DNA of 64,000 bases. Source: Oscillospiraceae bacterium. Its GTDB lineage: Bacteria > Bacillota > Clostridia > Oscillospirales > Oscillospiraceae. Positions 29,563 through 40,789 of the stretch are shown here, piece after piece; the stretch's first letter is position 1, and each line of letters opens with the position of its first letter. The stretch lies in assembly GCA_020860205.1 (NCBI GenBank), contig JAJBUU010000011.1:1-64000 (forward strand), written 5' to 3'. The position numbers and the translations under genes are program-made. The notes beneath the pieces are model-generated. The model made no database searches. It saw only the letters and a list, made by a program, of their open reading frames with translations, and was not told the DNA's origin.

Positions 29563-30662
29563 TTACAGACAGCTCCCCTTCGGGATCACCAGCGGCAGAC
29601 GCGCGCTGCCGCAAAGGTGCAGGTTTGCGGAAACCGTCACGTCCTTGTCCGTGACGACGCTGCTCAGGTCGGTATGCGCGCCGATTTCAGTATTGTTCAT
29701 GATGATGCAGTCGCGCAGGGAGCAGTCCGGGCCGACGCGCACGCCATTGAACAGGATGCAGCGCTCCACCCGTCCCTCCACGATGCAGCCGTCCGCCACG
29801 AGGGAATCATGCACCCGCGCCGCGTCGCCATAATAGGTACTGACGTCGCTCCGCGCACGGGTGGCGACCCGCCGCTCCTCCGGGAAAAGCTGCGCGCGCT
29901 TGATGGGGTCAAGCATCTCCATGCTGGCGCTGTAATAATCCTGTATGCTGGTGATAAAGCGGGCATAGCCGCTGTGCATAAACAGTCCCACGCGCCAGCC
30001 GTTCCCCATCATGTGCAGCAGTCCGTCGCGGTGGAAATGCAGCCGGTTGCTCTCGCTGCACCAGCGGATCATCTCCAGCAGCTTCTCCCGGCGCAGGATA
30101 TAGGTTTCCAGACTGCAAAGCCCCCGTCCCGGCGTCGTCTGGCGGCAGAGCAGGTCGCTCGCAAAGCCGTTCCCGTCCGGCAGGAAGGACTGGTGCAGAC
30201 CGTAAATCGGCTGCGTGGTACAGACGGCGGTGATGTCCGCGCCGCTCGCATAATGCGCTTCGATCAGGGCGCGCATATCAATATTGGCGCAGAGGTCGCC
30301 GCGCGTCAGGAGAATATAGTCCCGCTTTACGTCGTCCCGCAGGCGCGGATAGATGGAGTCCAGCGCGTCCATCGCACCGCCATAAGCACCGCGGTTCACC
30401 GGAGCCAGCAGCAGGTGCATTCCGCCGCTGTGGCGCACAAGGTTCCACGGTCTGCCGCTGGTGAGATGGTCCATCAGCGACTGGAAGCCATACTGCATGA
30501 CCACATCCACATCCGGAACGCCCGCGTTCATCATGCCGGACATGGCGAAGTCGATCAGACGAAAGCGCACGCAGAACGGCAGCGCCGCCGCGGTGCGCCG
30601 CTTGCACAGATCGCCCAGATCCGGATGCATATGGTAGGCATAAATCAATCCATGTACGTTGT

Positions 30663-30666
<4 letters not shown>
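29563..30666 (-). CDS. glgD: Glucose-1-phosphate adenylyltransferase subunit GlgD
   Basis: Nucleotidyltransferase/left-handed helix protein paired with GlgC; lacks full GlgC catalytic motif. Confidence 0.88.
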
Positions 30667-31862
<1,196 letters not shown>

Positions 31863-31959
31863 CTTGTCCGCCTCCAATGTATTGGTCTTGTCCAACCATA
31901 TGCCGCCCGCGCCGGGATCATGCAGGGAATATTTTTCGCGCGCGGCGGATTATTTTGTA

Positions 31960-31988
31960 ATTATACACGAAAATCGAAAGATTTGCAA
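31960..31988 (-). promoter_or_regulatory. Predicted glgCD promoter
   Basis: Minus strand TTGCAA, 17 bp, TATAAT. Confidence 0.65.
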
Positions 31989-32043
31989 GCCGTTCATTCG
32001 TAAAATCTAATTAAATTTCAGATAAAATCATCAGGAAGTCCCT

Positions 32044-33513
32044 CTATCGCTCCGCCGCAGGCGGAACAGGCGCTTCCCCGGCGGGCGGCGGCAGGAAATC
32101 AGCCTCCGTGATCTCCATCAGCGCGGTGCGGTCGGGTGCGGGAACGTCGTCCGCAGATGCGGCGGCCAGGCGGTCGGCCTGCCGGACGACCATATCCTCA
32201 AAAAGATTCCGCACGTCGCGCGCGTTGCCAAAATTATCGTCGCGCGCCGCGTAGAGCCGCTGAAAAAACGTCTCCGCCGCCGTGTGCGCCGCTTCGGTCA
32301 GCACATAGCCATTTTTTCGGCACATCCCCTCAAAGATTTCCAGAAGCTGCGCCCCGTCATAATCGTCAAAATAAAAATATTTGTTAAAGCGGGACTGCAA
32401 GCCGGGGTTGGAGCGCAGGAACCGCTCCATCGGCGCGGTGTAACCCGCTGCGATGACCACCAGCTCGTCGCGGTGATCCTCCATCGCCTTGAGCAGCGTG
32501 TCGATGGCCTCCCGGCCAAAGTCGTTCTCGCCGCCGACCAGCGCATAAGCCTCGTCGATGAACAGTACGCCGCCCAGCGCAGACTGGATGACCTCCTGTG
32601 TTTTCAGGGCGGTCTGTCCGACATAGCCCGCGACCAGCCCGGAACGATCCACCTCCACCAGCTGACCGCGCGGCAGCACGCCGATGGCTGCATAGAGCCC
32701 TGCCAAAATGCGCGCGACGGTGGTCTTGCCGGTGCCGGGGTTACCAAGAAACACCAGATGCAGCGAAAGCTCCGGGCAGGGCAGCTCCGCCGCCTGCCGC
32801 AGACGGCGCACCCGGATCAGGTTCATCAGGCTTTTCACATCCTTTTTGATGCCGTCCAGTCCCACCAGTGCATCCAGCTGCTCCATCAGCGCGTCAAAGT
32901 CTGGCGGCGCGTCACGCTGCGCCGGGGCGGTCTGCACGGCCTTCTCTCCGGAGACTGCGCCCGCAACGGCGGGCGGGTGCTTCTCGGCAAAGCTCGGCTC
33001 GCCGCTGGTAACATAGTCCGCCGCGCAGAGCGCCGGACGGGACGGTTTTACGCCACTGCTGTCGCAGATGGCGCGCAGTTTTTCCCCCGCGTCGGTGATA
33101 TATTCCGCCTCCGCAAAGCTCACATCGTCGTCCACGGCGGCCAGCGTCAGCAAAATGTTCGTCAGCATTCGGATAAAAACGCGTGAGCAGTCCGTGCCGT
33201 GCGTGCGGTCGTTTTCCGCAAGCGTCCAGAAAAAGAGCGGCGGCAGGAACTCCCCGCCCGCGCAGATTTTGCCCGTCAGCTCCCAGAGCAGCCACTGCGG
33301 TCTGACCGCGCCCTTTGAGTATATCTGGTTGATCGCGTCAACGTGCTCCTGTGTCACGCCGCCGGAGCGGCTCCAAAGCTGGCAGGCGCAGGTGCAGACG
33401 AACTGATCCAGCTCCCCGGATAGTCCCCGTCCTGCGATTTTATAAAACGCCTCCGTGTTTGCAATGTAAGTCTTATGCAGCTCCTCCGGCGAGCGTTTCC
33501 ATTTGCTGGGCAT
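32044..33513 (-). CDS. AAA+ ATPase, CbxX/CfxQ (SpoVK-like) family
   Basis: LVFLGNPGTGKTTVARILAGLYAAIGVLPRG, GGVLFIDEAYAL; start reset to MPSKWKRSPEEL. Confidence 0.88.
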   Translation of the reverse strand: MPSKWKRSPEELHKTYIANTEAFYKIAGRGLSGELDQFVCTCACQLWSRSGGVTQEHVDAINQIYSKGAVRPQWLLWELTGKICAGGEFLPPLFFWTLAENDRTHGTDCSRVFIRMLTNILLTLAAVDDDVSFAEAEYITDAGEKLRAICDSSGVKPSRPALCAADYVTSGEPSFAEKHPPAVAGAVSGEKAVQTAPAQRDAPPDFDALMEQLDALVGLDGIKKDVKSLMNLIRVRRLRQAAELPCPELSLHLVFLGNPGTGKTTVARILAGLYAAIGVLPRGQLVEVDRSGLVAGYVGQTALKTQEVIQSALGGVLFIDEAYALVGGENDFGREAIDTLLKAMEDHRDELVVIAAGYTAPMERFLRSNPGLQSRFNKYFYFDDYDGAQLLEIFEGMCRKNGYVLTEAAHTAAETFFQRLYAARDDNFGNARDVRNLFEDMVVRQADRLAAASADDVPAPDRTALMEITEADFLPPPAGEAPVPPAAER

Positions 33514-33606
33514 AGCGTTCCCTCCCCCGTCGTCTTTCGTCCTGCTGAAAGCATTCCGTTTCAAACAGAGTATATCCCCGAAACGCGCAGTTTGCAATGA
33601 TTTTGT

Positions 33607-33635
33607 TTGACAATCTGCGCCGTTGGTGATACTAT
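33607..33635 (+). promoter_or_regulatory. Predicted thrS promoter
   Basis: TTGACA, 17 bp, TACTAT. Confidence 0.7.
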
Positions 33636-33636
33636 A

Positions 33637-33897
33637 TTGGATACCAAATGCGACGATGGAGAAGCGGCCTTCATGGCTTGCCGGACAGAGAGGGACGCGC
33701 TGCGGCTGAGAGCGTCCTGCGGCAGCGAAGGCGGTACCGCTCCGGAGCGGCCCGGAAAAAAACGGGACGGGCGCGCCCGTTACAGCGCAGCTTGAGCGGC
33801 GCACAGCGCGGTATACCGTCCTGCGCCTGAACGCAGGGTGGAACCGTGTATTGATTGATGCACCCCTGTCCGGATGTGGCAGGGGCGCTTTTTTAAT
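33637..33897 (+). ncRNA. T-box leader (probable threonine)
   Basis: ATGGAGAAGC stem I start, GAACGCAGGGTGGAACCGTG T-box sequence (33829-33848), terminator GCACCCCTG...CAGGGGCGC-TTTTTT, directly upstream of thrS. Confidence 0.9.
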
Positions 33898-33944
33898 CTT
33901 CTATTTTTATCTTCAGAGATTTCGATTCAGGAGGCGTTTTTATC

Positions 33945-35702
33945 ATGGACGAAAAGAAAGAATCACAGTATACGTTTGAGAATGCGGAATACCGCCAGAC
34001 CTACTGGCACACCTGTTCGCATATCATGGCGCAGGCGGTCAAGCGGCTCTGGCCGGAGGTACGGCTGGCCATCGGGCCTTCCATCGCGGAAGGCTGGTAT
34101 TACGACCTTTCCGCCCCCTTTGCGTTTACGCCGGAGCATATGACGCAGATCGAGGAGGAAATGCGCAAAATCTGCAAAGAAAAGCTGAAGATCGAGCGCT
34201 TTGAGCTGCCGCGCGACGAAGCGCTGGAGCTGATGCGGGATGAACCGTTCAAGCTGGAGCTGATCCGTGATCTGCCGGACGACGTTCCCATCAGCTTTTA
34301 CCGGCAGGGCGAGTTTACCGACCTCTGCGCCGGGCCGCACCTGGACTCCACAGGCCGGGTGAAGGGCAACGCCATCCGCCTGCTGACCTGCAACGCCTCC
34401 TACTGGCGCGGCGATTCCAGCCGCGAGAGCTTGCAGCGCATTTATGGCATTGCGTTCCCAAAGAAGGACGCGCTGGATGCCTACCTGCAACGCATCGAGG
34501 AAGCGAAGAAACGCGACCATCGGCGGCTGGGCAGGGAACTGGGGCTGTTTTTGCTGATGGACGAGGGTCCCGGCTTCCCGTTCTTTTTACCAAAGGGCAT
34601 GACGCTGCGCAACACGCTGATCGACTACTGGCGCGAGGTACACCACCGCTACGGCTATGTGGAAATCTCCACCCCGGTCATCCTGAACCGCGCGCTCTGG
34701 GAACGCAGCGGCCACTGGGATCACTACAAGGAAAATATGTATACCACCGTCATTGACGGCGAGGACTACGCAGTCAAGCCGATGAACTGCCCCGGCGGAA
34801 TGCTGGTCTACGCATCCGAGCCGCACTCTTACCGCGACCTGCCGCTGCGCTGCGGCGAGCTTGGGCTGGTGCACCGTCACGAGCTGTCCGGCGCGCTGCA
34901 CGGGCTGTTCCGCGTTCGCTGCTTCACGCAGGACGATGCGCACATCTTTATGACGCGCGAACAGATGCAGGACGAGATCGTGAACACCGTCCGGCTGTTT
35001 GATGAGGTTTATTCCACCTTTGGCCTGCACTACAATGTGGAGCTTTCCACCATGCCGGAGGATCACATCGGCACGGAGGCCGAATGGGAGCAGAACCAGA
35101 ACATTCTGAAGAACGCGCTCACCAGCATGGGCAAAACCTGCGTTGTCAACGAGGGCGACGGCGCGTTTTACGGCCCGAAGCTGGACTTCCACATTGAGGA
35201 CTGTCTTGGCCGCACATGGCAGTGCGGTACCATCCAGCTGGACAGCCAGCTTCCGGAACGTTTTGCGCTGGAATATGTCGGCGCGGACGGCGCAAAGCAC
35301 CGCCCCGTGATGATCCACCGCGTGGTGTTCGGCTCCATCGAGCGCTTTATCGGCATCATCACCGAGCATTTTGCGGGCGCGTTCCCGACATGGCTCGCGC
35401 CGGTGCAGGCAAAGGTGATGAACATCACAGATCGCAGCGCGGACTATGCACGCGCCGTACAGGAAAAGCTGGATGCAGCCGGTATCCGCGCGGAGCTAGA
35501 TCTGCGCAATGAAAAAATCGGCTATAAAATCCGCGAGGCACAGATGCAGAAGGTGCCCTATATGCTGGTCGTCGGGGACAAGGAGACCGCAGACGGCAGC
35601 GTCTCTGTCCGCTCCCGCACGGGCGAGAACCGCGGCAGCCTGCCGTTGGAGGACTTTCTGGCACAGCTTCAGGATGAGGTGCGTACCCGCGCAATGAATT
35701 GA
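33945..35702 (+). CDS. thrS: Threonyl-tRNA synthetase
   Basis: Class II aaRS; MNCPGGMLVYASEPHSYRDLPLR motif; no TGS domain at N-terminus apparent. Confidence 0.95.
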   Translation: MDEKKESQYTFENAEYRQTYWHTCSHIMAQAVKRLWPEVRLAIGPSIAEGWYYDLSAPFAFTPEHMTQIEEEMRKICKEKLKIERFELPRDEALELMRDEPFKLELIRDLPDDVPISFYRQGEFTDLCAGPHLDSTGRVKGNAIRLLTCNASYWRGDSSRESLQRIYGIAFPKKDALDAYLQRIEEAKKRDHRRLGRELGLFLLMDEGPGFPFFLPKGMTLRNTLIDYWREVHHRYGYVEISTPVILNRALWERSGHWDHYKENMYTTVIDGEDYAVKPMNCPGGMLVYASEPHSYRDLPLRCGELGLVHRHELSGALHGLFRVRCFTQDDAHIFMTREQMQDEIVNTVRLFDEVYSTFGLHYNVELSTMPEDHIGTEAEWEQNQNILKNALTSMGKTCVVNEGDGAFYGPKLDFHIEDCLGRTWQCGTIQLDSQLPERFALEYVGADGAKHRPVMIHRVVFGSIERFIGIITEHFAGAFPTWLAPVQAKVMNITDRSADYARAVQEKLDAAGIRAELDLRNEKIGYKIREAQMQKVPYMLVVGDKETADGSVSVRSRTGENRGSLPLEDFLAQLQDEVRTRAMN

Positions 35703-35725
35703 TATCGACTCTTTTTGGGGGAACT

Positions 35726-36832
35726 ATGATCGAATTTGAAGAATACAAGGGAAAATTAAACGCGCTGAAGCCCACGCTGACCGAGCTGGGCGCGGCGCTG
35801 AAGCTGGACGACGCGCGCCGCGAACTGGAGGAGCTGCTGACCGCGCAGGAGCAGGAGGGCTTCTGGAACGACGTACAGAACGCCCAGCGCAGCCAGCAGC
35901 GCAGCAAGCAGTTGCAGGGAAAGATAGACAATTACGCAAAACTGCAAGGCGCGTGGGACGACCTTTATACCATCTGCGAGATGGCGCTGGAGGAAAACGA
36001 CGAGAGTATGCTCAGCGAATTGCAGGAGGGCTATGCGCGCTTTGAAACCGAGCTGGAGCAGACGCGCCTGCAAACGCTGCTGACCGGCGAATACGACGCA
36101 AACAATGCGATACTGACGCTGCACCCCGGCGCGGGCGGCACGGAAGCGCAGGACTGGGCCAGTATGCTCTACCGGATGTATACCCGCTGGACGGAGCGCC
36201 ACGGCTTCCAATACACGCTGATGGACTGGCAGGACGGCGATGAGGCCGGCATCAAATCCGCGACCATCAAAATCGAGGGCGAAAACGCCTATGGCTACCT
36301 CAAGAGCGAAAACGGCGTACACCGCCTGGTGCGCATCTCCCCGTTCGACGCCTCCGGCCGGCGGCAAACGAGCTTCGCCGCCGTGGAGGTCATGCCGGAA
36401 ATCACAGATACCAGCGAAATCGAGCTGCGGGACGAGGACATCAAAATGGACGTTTACCGCTCCTCCGGCGCAGGCGGACAAAAGGTCAACAAGACCTCCT
36501 CCGCCGTGCGTCTGACCCACCTGCCGACCGGCATCGTCGTTTCGTCGCAGGTGGAGCGCAGCCACTTCCAGAATCTGGAAAACTGCAAGGAGATGCTGCG
36601 CGCCCGCCTGGCCGAAATCAAGGAGCGGGAGCATCTGGAAAAAATCAGCGACATCAAGGGCGTACAGATGAAGATCGATTTCGGCTCCGCGATCCGCTCC
36701 TATGTATTCATGCCTTATACGCTGGCTAAGGACACGCGCACCGGCTACGAAAACGGCAACATCAACAATGTGATGGACGGCGACATCGACGGGTTTATCA
36801 ACGCCTACCTCGCCATGCACGCGGAAAAGTAA
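35726..36832 (+). CDS. prfB: Peptide chain release factor 2, continuous ORF
   Basis: VRISPFDASGRRQTS (SPF) and SSGAGGQKVNKTSSAVRL. Confidence 0.93.
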   Translation: MIEFEEYKGKLNALKPTLTELGAALKLDDARRELEELLTAQEQEGFWNDVQNAQRSQQRSKQLQGKIDNYAKLQGAWDDLYTICEMALEENDESMLSELQEGYARFETELEQTRLQTLLTGEYDANNAILTLHPGAGGTEAQDWASMLYRMYTRWTERHGFQYTLMDWQDGDEAGIKSATIKIEGENAYGYLKSENGVHRLVRISPFDASGRRQTSFAAVEVMPEITDTSEIELRDEDIKMDVYRSSGAGGQKVNKTSSAVRLTHLPTGIVVSSQVERSHFQNLENCKEMLRARLAEIKEREHLEKISDIKGVQMKIDFGSAIRSYVFMPYTLAKDTRTGYENGNINNVMDGDIDGFINAYLAMHAEK

Positions 36833-36842
36833 CACGCGGGCA

Positions 36843-37991
36843 ATGAGCAGAAAAAGAAAACACGGCGCGCGGCTTGGCGCGGCGGTACTTGCCGCTGCGC
36901 TGGCGGCGCTCGCCGGAACGGTCTATCTGCGCGGCACTGCCGAGCCCGCCAGCCCGGAAGCGACCGCGCCGCAGGAAACGCCGTCTCCCACGATCATACC
37001 GTCGCCAACGCCAGAACCAACGGCAGAGCCGACGCCCTCCCCTACTCCGTCCCCGGAACCGGAAACGGAGTATTTTGTTTTGAGCTTTGTGGGGGATTGT
37101 ACCTTCAGCAGCACCGCAGACATCCGCGATTATTCCGGCTCTTTTGAGTCCGTGGTGGGGGATGACCTCACATATCCCTTCGCCGCAACCGTACAGTATT
37201 TTGCGGACGATTATCTCAGCATCGCCAATCTGGAAGGGACGTTCACCACGGCGACGCTCTCCCCCGGCGCGCTGTTCGCCTTCAAGGCTGACTCCGCTTA
37301 TGCGGGCATTCTTCCGGCGGGCAGCATAGAACTGGTGACACTGGGGAATAACCATTCCGGCGACTATTTGGAGCAGGGACTTTCCGACACAAAGGACGCG
37401 CTGGACGCGGTGGGCGTCGCTTATGCCGAAAATGACGGCTGTTATCTTTACGAAAGCGGGGGCGGGCCAAAAATCGGCGTTTACTCCAAGCTCTTCCCGA
37501 CTGCGGCACAGGTAACGGCGGGCGTGGCCGCGCTGCAGGAAGCGGGCGCGGACATCATCATCGCCGCGCTGCACTGGGGCGACGAGGGCAAGTACCGCCC
37601 GACCGCAGACCAGCAGGCCATCGGCCATGCCGCAATCGACGCGGGCGCAGACATCGTGTACGGCTCTCACCCGCACGTTTTGCAGCCCGTGGAAACCTAC
37701 GGAGACGGGTATATCTTTTATTCCCTCGGCAACTGGAGCTTTGGCGGCAACACCGCGCCGCGGGACAGGGACACCGCCATCATCCAGATCACCGTGGCGC
37801 GCGAACCGGACGGAACGCTGTCGCTCTCGGAGGCGACGTGCATCCCATGCTGTGTTTCCGGTACTGACGGGGTCAACGACTATCAGCCCTGTCCTTACGA
37901 GGCGGGAACAGAGGACTATGACCGCGCCATGAGCAAGCTGGACGGCACATTCACGGGTGAGGACCTGACGATCAATTACAGCTACGACTGA
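36843..37991 (+). CDS. CapA family protein (metallophosphatase-fold, PGA synthesis-like) with Pro/Thr-rich linker
   Basis: LGNNHSGDYLEQGLSDT, GSHPHVLQPVETY; N-terminal TM, TPEPTAEPTPSPTPSPEPE linker. Confidence 0.85.
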   Translation: MSRKRKHGARLGAAVLAAALAALAGTVYLRGTAEPASPEATAPQETPSPTIIPSPTPEPTAEPTPSPTPSPEPETEYFVLSFVGDCTFSSTADIRDYSGSFESVVGDDLTYPFAATVQYFADDYLSIANLEGTFTTATLSPGALFAFKADSAYAGILPAGSIELVTLGNNHSGDYLEQGLSDTKDALDAVGVAYAENDGCYLYESGGGPKIGVYSKLFPTAAQVTAGVAALQEAGADIIIAALHWGDEGKYRPTADQQAIGHAAIDAGADIVYGSHPHVLQPVETYGDGYIFYSLGNWSFGGNTAPRDRDTAIIQITVAREPDGTLSLSEATCIPCCVSGTDGVNDYQPCPYEAGTEDYDRAMSKLDGTFTGEDLTINYSYD

Positions 37992-38073
37992 CTGGCGATA
38001 AATAAGGCAAAATGATGCAATCGCCGTGTAAACTGTCCGTATCATTGATCACACAAATCGGAGGGACACGGAT

Positions 38074-39807
38074 ATGGCGCGATATTGCAGCAACTGCGGG
38101 GCGGAACTGCCCGACGGGGAAAAATTCTGCCCCAACTGCGGCGCGGCCGCGATGGACGCGGACGACGCTGCGCTTTTTACCAAAATCACCGCGGAAACGG
38201 AGGTCTGGCGCAGCGAGGCGGACGTAAAGGGCGGCAGCGGAGCGCTGCGCGCCTTTGTCAGACGCCGCCGTGGGCTGATTTATGCCATCGCCGCACTGCT
38301 CGCTGCGGCACTCATCGCGCTTGCGATCATGCTGGTTCAGCCAGTTTCCAGAGTAACACGCTCGCTGCACGCGGGCGATTATGAAAACGCGCTCTCGGTC
38401 TACCGGAACGATGAACACCTCTCCGCCGGCGAACACAGTGACCGCGTGGAAACCGCGCTCCTTTCTGCGGCGGAGGACATCTGCACCCAGTTTGAGGCGC
38501 GGGAAACAGACGCGGAAACCGCGTCCATCGCGCTCTCCGTACTGGCCGCCTTTCGTTCGGACGGCGAAACGCTGCTTGCGGACTACTTTGCGCGCTTCTA
38601 TACGCAGTACGCATCCGAAACGCACGCCGAACAGGGCGACACGCTGTTTGCAGAAAGCGAATATCTCTCCGCCGCCGTCGAATACGCGCAGGTGACGGAG
38701 AGCGACAGCGGTTATTCTGCTGCGCAGGAGCTTTTGGCGGAAAGCCTGCTGCGCTACGCTGCCAGCGCCTGCTCGGAAGCCGATCTCGCCATTCAAAGCG
38801 GCGACTACGCCGCAGCGCTGACCCAGCTGCAAACCGCTGCGCAGGCGCTGCTGGACTTTGAAACGGTCAACGCGGATTTGGAGTATAAGCTGGACGCCTG
38901 CTATACACTCTATGAATCCGATTTGCTCGCGCAGGCGGACGCGCTGGCCGCATCGGAAGATTACAGCGGTGCGGCAGAGCTGATCGCGCAGGGTATGGCG
39001 CGCTTTTCGCTGGAGAGCGAGGCGCTCTCGGCAGCACAGACAGACTATGAGTCGCTTGCGGGCGGACAGACGGTTGCCGCCGCTGTGACGGAAAGCGACG
39101 CGCTCTATGACGCGGGGAGCTATGCGGAAGCGTTTGCCGTGCTGGAGGCGCTTTACGGCACGGAGGACGTGGAGGACGCGCAGGTGGATAGCGCGCTGGC
39201 CGCACTGGAATCCCGCTTCTCCACGGACAAAGTGGACGAGGCGGCGGCGCTGGCGCAGGGTGGACGCGACGCGCTGCCGGATGCGATTGCCGTACTGGAG
39301 GACGCGCTGGACGCGCGCGAACTGGCCGCACTCTCCGAATACCGGGACGAGCTGGAGCAATACCTGCCTGTTTCGCTGGCGGAGCTGCAATATGAGGGAA
39401 AAACCGGGACGCTGTTCCGCAGCTTCAGCGTGTTTGAAAGCCTGGATGGCACAGATTATGCGGACGGCTGGATTTGGGGTGAAAACGGCGCGGAGGTGAC
39501 GTTTGTTCTGGATGGCGCATACGATCTGCTGGAAGGGACGCTGGCTGTGCGCCGGGACGATTACGCAAGCGCGGGCGGCTATTTTGTCGTCCTCTGCGAC
39601 GGAGAACAGGTCTACCAGTCCCCGACGCTCTACCACTGGCAGACGGAATCCATCGCGGTATCGGTGGACATCTCCGGCTGCAATGAGCTGACGCTGCGCT
39701 TCATCAATGATTACACCGCCAGCACCGCAGACGGCGGCTACTGCTACCACGGCCTTTGCAGCCCGACCATCACAAAGGACCTGCCGCAGACCGCTGCGGA
39801 AGGCTGA
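38074..39807 (+). CDS. Zinc-ribbon domain membrane protein with TPR-like repeats
   Basis: CSNCGAELPDGEKFCPNCG, one TM, repeated helical region. Confidence 0.75.
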   Translation: MARYCSNCGAELPDGEKFCPNCGAAAMDADDAALFTKITAETEVWRSEADVKGGSGALRAFVRRRRGLIYAIAALLAAALIALAIMLVQPVSRVTRSLHAGDYENALSVYRNDEHLSAGEHSDRVETALLSAAEDICTQFEARETDAETASIALSVLAAFRSDGETLLADYFARFYTQYASETHAEQGDTLFAESEYLSAAVEYAQVTESDSGYSAAQELLAESLLRYAASACSEADLAIQSGDYAAALTQLQTAAQALLDFETVNADLEYKLDACYTLYESDLLAQADALAASEDYSGAAELIAQGMARFSLESEALSAAQTDYESLAGGQTVAAAVTESDALYDAGSYAEAFAVLEALYGTEDVEDAQVDSALAALESRFSTDKVDEAAALAQGGRDALPDAIAVLEDALDARELAALSEYRDELEQYLPVSLAELQYEGKTGTLFRSFSVFESLDGTDYADGWIWGENGAEVTFVLDGAYDLLEGTLAVRRDDYASAGGYFVVLCDGEQVYQSPTLYHWQTESIAVSVDISGCNELTLRFINDYTASTADGGYCYHGLCSPTITKDLPQTAAEG

Positions 39808-39868
39808 ACCGGATTTTGCTGCGGTTTGACAAATCGCCACAGCAGCGCCGAAAAGGATGGAATAACAG

Positions 39869-40609
39869 ATGATTTTTGACGGAGAAAAACTGCGCGCGGC
39901 TCTGCGTGACCGGACGCTGCCGGTTTATGTGCCGGAGAGTATCGACTCCACCAACCTGGAATGCCGCCGCCGCATTGAAGCGGGAGAAGGGCGCTGCCTT
40001 GTTGTGGCGGGGACGCAGACCGCCGGGCGTGGTCGGAACGGGAAACGCTTTTTCTCCCCGCCCGGCGCCGGACTTTATATGAGCCTTGCATTTCGCCCGG
40101 CGCAGGGCGCGGAAAACGCCATTGGCGTGACGACCTATACTGCGGTTGCCGCCGCGCGGGAAATCGCGCGCCTGACGGGGCGTTCCTGCCAGATCAAATG
40201 GGTAAACGATTTATTTTTGGACGGACGAAAGGTCTGCGGCATTTTGACCGAAGCCGTTGGCGACACGCTGATCGTCGGCGTGGGCGTCAACCTGCTTCCC
40301 ACGTCGGTACCGCCGGAGCTGGAAGGCATTGTCGGCTGCCTGAACTGCGCAGGCATTGCGGAGGAACTGGCCGCCGGTGTGACAAATGCGCTGCTGCAAT
40401 ACCATCCGGAGGATGCTTCCCACATGGAGGAGTACCGCCGCCGGTCTCTTGTGCTTGGACGTTCTGTCCGCTTTTTTCATGACGGCTGCCAGCGCGGCGG
40501 CGTTGCCGTCGCCATACTGGACGACGGCGCGCTCGTTGTTGATACGCCGGATGGCCGCGAAATGCTGCGCAGCGGCGAGGTTTCTCTCTCCGGCATCGCC
40601 GGGATTTGA
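39869..40609 (+). CDS. birA: Biotin--[acetyl-CoA carboxylase] ligase
   Basis: SIDSTNLECRR, TAGRGRNGKRFFSPPGAGLYMSL, IKWVNDLFLDGRKVCGILTE. Confidence 0.93.
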   Translation: MIFDGEKLRAALRDRTLPVYVPESIDSTNLECRRRIEAGEGRCLVVAGTQTAGRGRNGKRFFSPPGAGLYMSLAFRPAQGAENAIGVTTYTAVAAAREIARLTGRSCQIKWVNDLFLDGRKVCGILTEAVGDTLIVGVGVNLLPTSVPPELEGIVGCLNCAGIAEELAAGVTNALLQYHPEDASHMEEYRRRSLVLGRSVRFFHDGCQRGGVAVAILDDGALVVDTPDGREMLRSGEVSLSGIAGI

Positions 40610-40718
40610 TGCAATGTGAGTTCCCCAGCACAGAGCAGGATTTCGTGCCTGCGGGAGCGAAAAACGGCCCCATCAGCGACAAACCCCTGCCCCTTCTGTT
40701 GAATTATATTGCGCCGCC

Positions 40719-40747
40719 TTGACATTTTACTGCGGATTTGTTATAAT
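40719..40747 (+). promoter_or_regulatory. Consensus SigA promoter
   Basis: TTGACA, 17 bp, TATAAT. Confidence 0.85.
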
Positions 40748-40789
40748 CCCAAAAACAGGAAATGTCCTGAAATAAGGAGAGAAAACCAC

